Assembly: GCA_964017235.1 (NCBI GenBank)
Contig: OZ024929.1
Coordinates: 112,515,793-112,579,792, forward strand
Direction: 5' to 3'
Source of the DNA: Sabellastarte sp. h YS-2021
Lineage: Eukaryota; Annelida; Polychaeta; Sabellida; Sabellidae
Length of the DNA stretch: 64,000 bases
Position 1 is the stretch's first letter. Every line of letters begins with the position of its first letter. A model generated the notes under the pieces. That model made no database searches, was not told where the DNA came from, and was given only the letters and a program-made list of their open reading frames with translations. Shown here in pieces: positions 11,342 to 22,500 of the stretch. The position numbers were made by a program, and so were the translations under genes.

Positions 11342-11463
11342 GGGCCTGTATTCACAAAGATTCTTAGAATTTTTCTTAGAATTACACTTAAGTCTAAGAA
11401 AAATTCTTTGCTAAGAATTCTAAGAATAAGACTAAGAATAAGAATCTTTGTGAATACAGGCCC
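11342..11463. mobile_element. Palindromic MITE
   Basis: The ends GGGCCTGTATTCACAAAGAT and ATCTTTGTGAATACAGGCCC are perfect inverted repeats of about 25 bp. The 122-bp whole is close to a palindrome, with AAGAATTCTTAG-type motifs in the middle. It codes for nothing. This is the usual form of a short foldback MITE; the superfamily is not assigned and no clear target duplication was found. Confidence 0.75.
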
Positions 11464-11484
11464 TGTACATTTTCTCCTAATGAA

Positions 11485-11800
11485 ATACATAGCACATCAA
11501 GGAGAAGAGGTTACCGCCCCAGCCAATCAAGGAGAAGAGGTCACCACCCCAGCCAATCAAAGAGACTAGGTCACCGCCCCAGCCCATCAAGGAGAAGAGG
11601 TCACCGCCCCAGCCAATCAAAGAGAAGAGGTCACTGCCCCAGCCCATCAAGGAAAAGTGGTCACTACCCCAGCCAATCAAAGAGACTAGGTCACCGCCCC
11701 AGCCCATCAAGGAGAAGAGGTCACCGCCCCAGCCAGTCAAAGAGAAGAGGTCACTGCCCCAGCCCATCAAGGAGAAGAGGTCACTGCCCCAGCCATACTT
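11485..11800 (+). repeat. 30-bp minisatellite with CCAAT motifs
   Basis: About ten units of AGCCMATCAAGGAGAAGAGGTCACYGCCCC are present. About half read GCCAATCA, a match to the CCAAT box; the rest read GCCCATCA. The reverse-strand frame across it (11477-11824) is a 10-residue repeat that follows the array and is not taken as a gene. A ~60-bp direct repeat flanks the end of the array (11808-11865 and 11948-12008, TGTAAAATATTGTTAGAAACCC...). Confidence 0.85.
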
Positions 11801-12423
11801 GTAAAATATTGTTAGAAACCCCATCGTAGCCTCATGTTTTCATCACTCTGTGGGTGTACAAGTACCAGCATTTGATATTTTATTTGTTTTATACTGCCAG
11901 AAGAGTTCAACAGGTGCGGTGACAGTAAAATATTGCTGGATTATATATTTGTAAAATATTGTTAGAAACCCCATGGTAGCCTCACATTTTCGTCACTCTG
12001 TGGGTGTGGACCAGCATCTGTTCTCTGATTGGCTATGCGGTAAGTAGGGCGGTGGTAAGGGCGGTCTGGAAATTGGTCCGTTTCCGGGTCCGGTTCCGAC
12101 TTTTATAGAGTACCCTCAGTTTGGCATAGATGGACCAAGGGAATCCCTTTCCCCCCTTTTAATACTAGACTTTCACATTTCAAACCTAGTTATTGGTAGT
12201 TATCTCAGAGAACAGTCAGATCCTTGCCCTTCAACTTGCCCATTACAGTGTGCAAATTCTTCTTTTATAGGCAATCTTTGAGGAGTAATATTCTATAATC
12301 AGTTTTAGGTACTAGGCATGATGTAACAAGACATAAATAAAACTGATAATTTTTTTTTCAGTGGGTACGGTTGTTGGACATCTCAATTGACCCATTCCAA
12401 TGATAGATAGATAGATAAATTTT

Positions 12424-12673
12424 TACCCCACAGCCCTTAAGACCTGTCGGGGTATTGTTTTCACCCATGGTGTCCGGATGGACGGGCAGGCAGGTGTGCG
12501 CGTGGGTGGATGGCGGGGAAAAGTTTGTCCGGGCTGTATCTCAGAAACCGTAAGGTGTAGGAAGTTGATACTTGGTAGGGACACTGGTTAGAATGTGTAG
12601 GTGTGCAGCGTCATGGTCTGACCTTGATTTAACCTTTGACCTTGCCGTAGTGACCTTGAGTTTGAAAATCTTG
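12424..12673 (+). mobile_element. Element A, copy 2, truncated
   Basis: It starts with the family end TTTTTACCCCACAGCCCTTAAG and includes CACCCATGGTGTCCGGATGG. One to two 147-bp units follow before it stops inside CTTGAGTTTGAAAATCTTG. It then joins sequence at 12678-12740 that resembles 58680-58760 (GATTTAGTGCATGATTTCA...), the lead-in to satellite E, so two repeat families meet here. Confidence 0.7.
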
Positions 12674-13144
12674 TGCAAATAAGTGATTTAGTGCATGATT
12701 TCATGAATTTTAATGCACTAAAAATTATTTTAAAAAAACTTAATAAAGCACCAAGTCTGATACTCACACAAGAGAATCTGCTTGTGGCCTAGTATATATA
12801 TGCAAGATATAAGAGAAATCCGTGCAATAGTCAATGAGAAAATTGTCATAAAGCATTGAAATATTCACACTTTTGGTGGGGGTACCTCACTTTTAATGGC
12901 TCTTGCAAACAGATGAACAAACAGATTTGCATGCCTTGAACACTTTTTATCCTCCATAGTTAAGGTGTATTTTAAAAAAAACAGCATGTCTCTGGGCCTT
13001 GTAGTTTTGGAGGAGAAGTTGTTCACGCGGACACAGATGTGTAGAGTGACAACATAATGTTAGCTGACTGACAAGTCGGCTGACATAAATACTGAAGTTT
13101 TGGAAATGCACTCCAGTAGATGTCTGCCCTCTACAAGTGATTTC

Positions 13145-13382
13145 GGGGCCACGGTGGCAGAGTGGTAACACTCTCGCCTCCCACCTCTGTGGCCGGGGTT
13201 CGATCCCCGTCATGGCCGTAAGTGGGAAAGCTGGTAGTTGCTTGCCGTTGGTCGGCAGTTTACAGTACAGAACCCTAGCGAACTATATGTACTGGTTTCC
13301 TCTGCCCTTCCAACTACCTGTCGTGATATGACCTGTACAGTGTTGAAAGCAACGTAAAACCCCAAATAAACAAATAAACAAA
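13145..13382 (+). mobile_element. tRNA-derived SINE, full length
   Basis: The head is tRNA-like, with an A box (TGGCAGAGTGG, 13155-13165), a B box (GGTTCGATCCC, 13197-13207) and GGCCA/TGGCC as acceptor-stem-like pairs. A ~100-bp body follows, then a CAAATAAA-type tail. Perfect 15-bp duplications TCTACAAGTGATTTC (13130-13144 and 13383-13397) frame it, which proves insertion by target-primed reverse transcription. A 5'-truncated copy lies at about 39321-39431. The family name is not assigned. Confidence 0.92.
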
Positions 13383-13429
13383 TCTACAAGTGATTTCTAG
13401 TTGAAACATACTACATACAAAAGTGTGTA

Positions 13430-14570
13430 CTAATCAACCCAGTTATATTATTACTGAGGAACAAAGCATGATCATTTCAGACTGTTTTTAAAAGACTATT
13501 TTTTCCCTCCAGCAAGTGTAATGCCCTGGGCATTTTATGCATAAGTATATTGTATGTACAATAACATCAGATATTATTTGTAATACCAATACCATTTATA
13601 AAAAAACAGTCTTAATGACATTCCTTTATGTTACTTTCATCAAAGACTGGGGGAAATATAGCAATATTTATATTTTCATCAAGCTATGAAAATTTATGTA
13701 TCATGCCCATAAATTTTAAGCCTAGCTAGTTTGTGTTATGGATTTTGTTTAAAAATTATGTTTTGCAGTGAGAATACATCAATTTTATTTCAACTGGGCC
13801 TTGATATAACTTTATAGTGTCAATAAAATATTATGTTAGAAGTCACAAAGTAGATATACTGGAGGAAGACAAGTAACAATATAGTATAGAATTTAATTCG
13901 GTCTGAGCACAAATAAATAATTATTGAAGTTGTATGTAAATGTCTGTAGCGTAGAGAAATAACCATTTACCAAATGGACGCAACCACCTTTTGAAAGATG
14001 GCTGGACCATTGCACATTTTTCTAATTGTACTATTTGTTATGGGCACCTGTAACATCAAGACCAGAGCAGAAGGACCACTAAACATTGCAAAAGGAAAAC
14101 CAGCTCATCAGATAACAACATATATGAGGACAGATGGAAACTACAGTTATGCTGCTGGAAAGGCAGTGAATGGAAACACCAAATCTAATTTAGAAGGTTA
14201 GTGTGGATAGATGCATTTTGTTATCAGCCATGCTAAATAGGGTTTCCAGCTATCATGCATGTGTTCTGCTACCTTTTGGACTATATAAGACAAAGGTGGG
14301 TTTTACTGACATTTCAACAGCTAAGGTCAAATTGGGTCCTGATATTGACTTTCTTAACACCAGATGGATTCAAAACCACAAGAACAAAGATTAAAATCAA
14401 AGGATACTCTATCAAACTTCAACCAGTGAACTAATTTAACTGCCAGAGCATATAGGATGGATTGATTGAATAATATTGATTTAACATTATACATGGTTTG
14501 AAAAAGTATTCGGATGACAGAATCCTAAAAGTTACTGTTAATAGCTGAACCAAAACATCTATGAAAAATT
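13430..14570 (+). repeat. Tandem segmental duplication, unit 1 (lectin first exon)
   Basis: This unit is alignable with 15440-16560 over most of its length: TTATTACTGAG-AACAAAG-ATGAT, ...CCTGGGCATTTAT..., ...GTATGTAAATGTCT..., exon 1, and ...CATATAGGATGGATTGATTGAATAATA. The period is about 2.0 kb. Each unit carries one copy of the lectin's first coding exon with its upstream sequence. Confidence 0.75.
13998..14196 (+). CDS. Lectin first coding exon, copy 1a (alternative or orphan)
   Basis: The exon encodes 66 codons plus one base. It has a hydrophobic signal peptide (MAGPLHIFLIVLFVMGTC) and the start of an F-type lectin domain (LNIAKGKPAHQ ... YSYAAGKAVNGNTKSN). It ends GAAG|GTTAGTG, a phase-1 donor that would join the exon at 19327 in frame. 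It is a diverged duplicate of 16012-16204. It could be an alternative first exon of the same gene, or what remains of a second lectin gene whose later exons were lost. No second set of downstream exons is seen between 14196 and 16012. Confidence 0.7.
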
Positions 14571-15439
14571 AACTAAATACTCAAAACCTTCGAAATGAGT
14601 AGAAAAAAGCTGTTTCAAAGTAAACCTCAGAGCAACTCCAATGTTTGATGCAAAAAAAAAATTTCTTATTCTTCACGCAACTTCCAGATTTTTGTAAAAC
14701 AGACAAGTGATTTAAGTGATTGTGAAATAGAATTTTTATTAGATTCATATCCATCCTTCCCAACACCGTGTGTATCCTTGACCTCCAAAGAATGAACAGT
14801 AAACTATTGTCTATTGTGCAAAAAAAGTGAATAATACATATGTTATAAAAAACATGAACTTATTATCAGACCTTGTTCTTAATTCATAAAAAAAGACTGA
14901 GAGTAAAACAAAAATATCGGAAACCAAATTGTGTTATTCATTTGAACCCATCTAAGAAGAATTTCCCTTTTAAACAGAAGTAAATACAAGTATATTAGAG
15001 GATATTTTTTAAATGAAACTTGCCAGGTTATCTAACAGTCTGGAGGATGTAGAATCATTTCTCTAGTCCCTTGAGGACCCATGCCACCTGGTTCAGTTGT
15101 AATTATGTTATTTTTGATGCATGAAAGGTTTTATGCGAGGTTATGGTCTTGGGTGCATTCAATCGTCTGTTTGTTAACTCTACAAGGAGGGTTTGTTTTT
15201 GAGTATGTTCAGTTGTCTGTCTGTTTGCCTTCGTTTGAAATAACTCCAGATGTAATGAGCAGGCAGATCTTCATGAAATGAAGATCAGGCCAAAGGAAGA
15301 TGTGATTACATTTTATGAACATTATTCTGGATGCAAAAAAAAATCCGGAATTTTCAGAAATGCACCGTGCTGGAGATCTGTGCTGTACAAATGTTTTCTG
15401 GTTGAAAAATGCTTTTGAGTAAAGCCATTGAAAGCGTGC

Positions 15440-16560
15440 CCTATTCAGCCCAGTAATATTATTACTGAGTAACAAAGGATGATGATATTATTGATACAAT
15501 TTTTACACTCCAATAAGGATAATGACCTGGGCATTTATAATGCATTATTATATTGTATGTACAATTACATCAGATATTATTCGTGAGGCAAAGTCCATTT
15601 ATAAAAACAGGCTTAATACAATTCCATTATTTTATTTTAATCAAATGGATGGGGAAAATAAAGACATAGAAGTATTTGCATCAAGTTATGACAATGGATA
15701 TATCGTGCCCATAAATATTTAGGCATATTTTATGTTATTATTCAAATTATATATTTTTGTTCTATAATAATTATGCTTTCGAAAGAGAATTTATCAATTT
15801 TAATTTCACTTGGACTTGATATGTCTTTGTGGTGCTAATAAAAATTATGCTTAAAGCCACAGAATAGATGGCACTGGAAGTTGGAAAGTAATGATTGAAC
15901 AGGATTTGATTTAATCTAAGTGTAAAATAAGTGATTATTCAAGCTGTATGTAAATGTCTATTTTGTGGAGAAATACCCATCATCCAAATGTAAACAACCA
16001 GCTTTTGAAAGATGACTGGGTCGGTGCACATTTTTCTGATATTAGTGTTTCTTATGGACACCTGTAACATTAAGACCAGAGCAGGAGGGCCGATTAACAT
16101 TGCTGCAGGAAAAACAGCTTATCAGATAACAACAGAGATATATGGAGACTATAGTTATGCTGCTGCTAAGGCAGTGGATGGAAACACCATATCTAATTTA
16201 GAAGGTGAGTGTGGATTGTTGCATTTTGTTATCAGCCATACCAAAGAGGATTAATGTTCCCAGCTATCATTCATGTGTTATCCTACCTGTTTGAGACAGG
16301 TAAGACTAAAGGTGGTTTTTACTGACATTTACACATAAAGGTCACATTGGGTCCTACTATTGGTTTTTTCCACACGATGACAGAGGTACAAAGTGATATT
16401 TTTACCAAACTTTAACCAACGGACCAATTTGACCACCAGACCATATAGGATGGATTGATGGAATAATACTGATTTAACATTATGCACGGTTTGAAAAAGT
16501 ATTCAAATGACAGAATCCAAAAAAGTTGCCATTAATTGCCAGTTGTGAGAATAGAGTATA
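15440..16560 (+). repeat. Tandem segmental duplication, unit 2 (lectin first exon)
   Basis: Second copy of the ~1.1-kb segment at 13430-14570, including exon 1 of the lectin model. Similarity includes upstream sequence (AGAAATA-CCAT---CCAAATG just before the ATG) and ~300 bp of intron 1. The divergence (many substitutions and small indels) indicates an old duplication. Confidence 0.75.
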
Positions 16561-19500
16561 ATGATAACAGCAGGTGTACTGCAAGGATCTGTTTTAGTTC
16601 CTATTCTGTTGTAGCCTTTGTAAATAATATTGCAAAAATTTAAAATAGCAATCTAAGACATTTTGCTGATAACATATGTCATTGAGAATTGAGTTAGTGC
16701 AGCAATCAAGTTAAATGAGGATTTAAGAAATATTAAAAATACTTTCTATTGTACCTTGTGTCTTTTAATCCTATAGAGACAGAATCAATGAGTATTTGTT
16801 TGAAACATAGTAAAAGTGAAAATCAAAGATTATGTCAACACTACACAAATTTTTAGTGAAAAAACACTAGTAGCGAAGAACAGAAGGGCCAACATGAATT
16901 ATTTTTATCTTGATTTATCTACTTAAAAATCAACATATGTATCTCGATTTATAGACTTAGTAACTCGATAAATTGACATGGATATCTCAATTTATTGACT
17001 TACTAACTCAATAAATCAATTTAGGTAACTTCATTTACCAACTTAGTTACTTAGTTAAATTAACTCTCAATTTATCGACTTATAGTAACTCAATACACCA
17101 ACTTAGTTATTTAAATGTTACATAGATGTTTCACCTTGAATCTCTTCACTCAAGGTCATCCAGGAGATGCTAAAGTCACTTACAGATGCTATTGTAAGCT
17201 GTTTATGGAATCACAGACAAATTGGTCATTTACCAAATCAGCCCCCATCAAATCTGCCAGGATAAAATACCCTAGTCAAATTGGCCCCCAGAAAATTACT
17301 GTGCCCTCAAAGAAAATATGATAAACAAACATCACCATGTATGTGCTAATGAACAGAAGCCATGACTTTGACCTAACATGTAATCTAATAAAACCTTTAT
17401 AGCACTTAATGTCCATTGAGGCAATAGGATTTTTAAATGCTATCAGCACTTTTGCTGATTATCACTTAAGAAATAAACTAACATAAATAAGTGTCTAAAC
17501 AATTTCTAAATGACATAGGTTAAAGGACATGATTACAATAATCCATATATCATTGATATATGTCACACTTTGCCAGTTGTCACCCTTGTAAAACAAACAA
17601 AACATGATCACAAGAAATTGTTAACCATTATTTACAAATTATAGAAACATGATTACAATTACGGGACACACAAATCTGAGACAGACTTATCCATAGTACT
17701 ATTCATAAATAAAATGTCAGCCCTAGAGTCTGTTGGAGATTAAGCACTATAAAAGGATTCTTGTTGGAATCGCTTTTTATTGTTTTTAACTGGCGGGAGT
17801 TTGCAGGGGCCAAGTTTTAAGTCAGCTGAATTGCCAAGGGCTGATTTGGCAAAGGACCAATCTTTCCAGTTTCCTGTTTATGAGTACTTATAATGCTCTG
17901 TATCTCCTTTATTATTAGTCCTAGAGGTTTGGGATGTGAAGAAAACTTGTGGCCTGAATCTTTTAGTGGGTTCACTTTTGATCTTGGATCCCTCCTTCAA
18001 GCCGTATTGTGGTCCTTGATACTTACAATACTTATGGCTCCTTTATAATTGGTATTAGAAGTTTTTGATTTGAAAATATCTTATAGGAAACCACATTGCA
18101 TGAATGTTTTAGTGACGTCGTGTTTGACCTTGTACCCTACTTTCAAGGTCTGATGCTCTATGTCTCTTTTGGTCCTAGAGTTAAGTTATTTTATTGGGTT
18201 AGTAAGTCAATAAATTGAGATAACCAAGTCAATTTATTGAATTACTAAGTCGATAACATGAGATACATAAGTCTATTTATTGAGTTACTAAGTCAATTTA
18301 TTCGAGTTCATAAATTGAGATAGCTGATCGATTTATCAAGTAACTAAAAAAATCGAGATACGTTAGTCGATTTATCGAGATACTAAGTTACTAAATCAAG
18401 ATAGCTAAGTCAATTTATCGAATTGTTAAATTAACAAATTGAAAAAAAAATTTACTAGTTGGCCCTTCTACTCTTCCATACACTGACATCTGACTTAGGG
18501 AAAATTAAGATTGGCATGAACATAATTTCTTCAAATAACAAAAAAAAAAAAAATGAAAAAAATGCTGAATCTATTGAAACTACTAAAATACATAAGGAAT
18601 AAAGGGACGTGTTAGATTAATTTTATTTTGCATTCATGAGGACTACAAAGGAATATGTTTGTGTGGTTTGTTTTGGAGAATATGAAAAAGATTTGGGAAA
18701 AATGGAAAGCGTTCAAGTGGCTACAATGAGGTTAGTACCTGGTACGCTCTGATTGCTCAAATACTCACTGGCTCTATGAAGAATTAGGATAGAACAGTTT
18801 GCCAGATGGTGAAACTCATTGCAATTATGGTGTACAAAATAACTGAGTGGCACCAGAGTATCTGGAAACTTGAATTCCACCAACTTCTGTAGAATCTACA
18901 CCTGATTAACTTCAAAGTAACCAAAAATACCAATACAAAATATATAAATACATTGTGCAGGTAATGTCATGATGGAAAATCAAAGGAGAAAGCAGTCCAC
19001 ACTATTTACTAATCATGATAGTCAAAATTCTCCATTAAAAACCATTGGGTACTGGCAAGCAACTTCCACTGTATCACCACAGACCTTAATCTCCTAAAAA
19101 CAATGGCAATATGTTTCACACTTACATCCTCTACTACTGATACCCATTTAAACTCTTGTTTAAAGAGAGGTAGTCCAGTGGGAAGTACCTTTACCAAGGA
19201 TACAATCTCCCTGACCCTGCCAAGGATTGAGCCCCTGACGTTTCAATCAAAACACTAACATACCAAGCATTAAGCAACAGTGACCACATGTTTATTTTGG
19301 TACAAAACCTTAATCTTTTTTTTCAGAATCCTGTTCCCATACAACTGATGTGCAAAATGCTTGGTGGTATGTTGACCTTGAATCAGAGTATGTCATCAAT
19401 TCAGTTCAGATCTATAATAGAGATCTATGTCCAGGTAGATTACACCATTTTGAAATTCGAATTGGAAACCATAAGCCTGATGATCTTCAAAACAACAAGC

Positions 19501-22500
19501 TCTGTTTCTACCAGGCTGAGGCATTAGGTGCATCTGAGGTGAAGCTGTTCAAATGCGATACACACCTAACTGGAAGGTATAATGTTTTTAAACAAAATTT
19601 TAAGCTGTATGTCTCAAGATTGTTTGTTAACATGTTTAACTTCCTTGTCAGTTGAATTACTGTTAACCCTGTGTAGTACTCTTATGTCTATTTTTCTATT
19701 TTTAAACTTTTTATATTCTTTGTATTAACCTACTAAAGTTATATCCATCATTTAAGGTCATTATACACTTTCAATGACTCTGACTATGGAATGTGCGTAT
19801 ATCACAGTCCAGGGTTGGGACAAATACAGCAAATGACAATGAAATGCAAATACAAATGCTAGTATATTTGTTTTTCAAACATCAAACTCATCAATTTTTA
19901 CAAGTAGCAAATACAAATACACACATGTCAAACACAAGTACAAATGAGATTCACTTAAATATTTACAGAAACTAATTCATAGTAGTAACACAGACACACA
20001 GGAAACTGTTCAAAGTGTTTTAGTCTTTAAACATAAAATTCTGAGAAGCTATATAAGAACATTTTGAATATATATATTACAGTAAATCTGCAAAACCAGT
20101 AAAAATGTGTAATTACTGATTTATTGCCTGTGCTCTTTCTCAAGTTTACCAGTTTGAGTTTCAGTAAATAAGTGAAATGAAACTTTGATGTTCACTGTTT
20201 GTTCATAAATGTATGTAAATTTTATCATATGCCAACTACACAATCAATTACACCCCGTAGTATACTTCATTCAATAGAAATTTTACTTTTTCATTTAAGA
20301 CAAAATGATTTACACCCAAAGAAATTTGGATGCATTGTTGAAGAACCTATTATTTACCAGAGATTTTCAGTTAGTGGTATATTTATTTTATTTTAGTCAA
20401 TGTGTTACGGTCACAGGCAAGCACGGTAGCAATTACCGGTTGTCTTTAAGTTGTAACAGAAAAAGCAAAAAGTTGAACTTAACAAATCTATTTAATAGTC
20501 AACAATAATGATTACAGTCAACTGGTATGCTCTTAACCAAACACACAAATACAATAATAAGATCTAGCTGACCTGACCACTGAGATTAAGAGTAAAGTTT
20601 ATCTGCCGTATCCAACAATCTGTTCTGTAATCCGTCCTGTGGTATATTCTGTGGTCTGTCCAATGTCATGTGGTCTGTCCTGTGATCTGTCCAATGTTCA
20701 CTCACACACGGATATCTATCTCTTGTGACCTGTCTCACACTCAACAACACAAAAGGTTCTTGTCCTGCTATTCTTTATATATCCAGTCACACAGAATGTC
20801 TGTCTGGAGATATTTAGAGAGTTAACACAACTGTACTGTCTGCTCCAAGATGTGGACAATGTCCAAAATGCAGTAAATTCACTCTCTGTTATATGAATGT
20901 ACAATATCCAAAATATCCAAAGTACAATAAATCTGTCCAGATGATGTATCCAGTTCACTCCAGTGAAAGTTCACAGTAATATAAGCATATCCTTTATATT
21001 CCAAAACACAATAGCTCTCCTTATAGCCAGCGAATACAAAGTTCACTTGTGGTCAGATGTACATTCCTTATATACATTCACAGATCCCTCTGGAATTGTA
21101 CAGAACCAACTCAAAAGAAGCTTGAGCCATCTAGGCCAAATGAGGAAGTTCTAGAAACTACTGGCAATTGGGTTTCCCCAAATCTAACATAACCACTGAG
21201 GGGGGGATTTCCCCCAGTCTGTGAACAGATCAATAAACACTAAAACACAAAAATCAATAACTCCCCTACTTTAAATGTCAACACACAAAAAGAACCAACA
21301 ACACAATTATCCTTTATGACAATGTATAAACACAAAGCCTAAATTAAACAATGCACTAATATAGTGCCTAATATATGTAATATACAATGTACTAATATAG
21401 TGTCCAATATATGTAACACCTCCCCCCTTAAAGAAAAATTTTGGAAGCCAAGGAGTTACAAAATTTTACAAGAGATTTTTACCAGGTATATATACACAGG
21501 TAATAACTTTTTACAAAACATATTTATCTAAATACAAAAGTAAAATTAGTACCATGTATAACCTTTATAAACTTGCTAATTACAGGTATATAAATTACAA
21601 TTTAAATACAGCTTCTGGACAGGGCGTATCCATGCGGACGCCATATGTTACTTTTTCAAAGTCCTGTTTATACACTGAATTCCTATCTTTAACAGTGTTT
21701 CTATTAATAGCCATCATAAGCTATGTTATACCTCTTTCGAAGTATGGCTTTACCATAGTTATTTCCCACATTTGGTTTGAATGTCTGTTATCACAGTTTT
21801 TAATGGTCTTTTGGAGAGTTTCTACTCTCCTTGCTACTGGGTATGACCCTAGATCTCTGGCCTGTAGTTTATTCATTTGGCCAGGTGATGACACTGAAGC
21901 CTTGCCTCCAGGATTGAAGATACGATTTTGTAATTTCTTATCAAAAAGCATCTTCATTTTTGACGGAGAATTTTTCAAATTTTGTTGCGCCAGCTCACAA
22001 GCCTTCTTCAACTTATCTCTGAACTTTGAAACATAGTCTAGCAGATTTAGGCTCTCGGTGTTCTCAGATAACCAATTTTCCTTCAACAGCTTGAGAGGAC
22101 CACGGACTGAATGGCCAAAGACCAACTCGAAGGGACTAAAGACTCTTGAACAGACTCTCTAACTGCAAACAATAATAAGCTGATGCCTTCATCCCAATCT
22201 TTTTCATTGTCTAAACAATATGTCCTAATCATATTCTTCTAAGTGGAATGGAACCTTTCAAGTGCACCTTGGGATTCTGGGTGATAAGCACTAGATTTGA
22301 TCTGTTTGGCACCTAACTGAAATACAACCTGTTGAAATAGTCCTGACATAAAATTTGACCCTTGATCTGACTGGATTTCTTTTGGTAAGCCAACTAGAGT
22401 AAAGAAATTAACCAGAGCTTTTGAGATTTTGGGAGCTGTTATGTTGGTCAAAGGTATGGCTTCGGGAAATCTGGTTGAAGCGCACATGATGGTCAAAAGG

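Noticed and set aside
11477..11824. Reverse-strand frame of 115 codons with repeated GWGGDLFSL
   Set aside because: It follows the 30-bp minisatellite exactly (10 residues per unit) and has no domain or gene signals.
13145..13217. Possible tRNA gene
   Set aside because: A and B boxes are present, but a SINE body, A-rich tail and 15-bp target duplications follow, so it is the head of a SINE.
20716..20958. 80-codon reverse frame, repeated at 25348-25590
   Set aside because: The two copies are identical because both lie in the LTRs. There is no domain and no sign of a spliced accessory gene.
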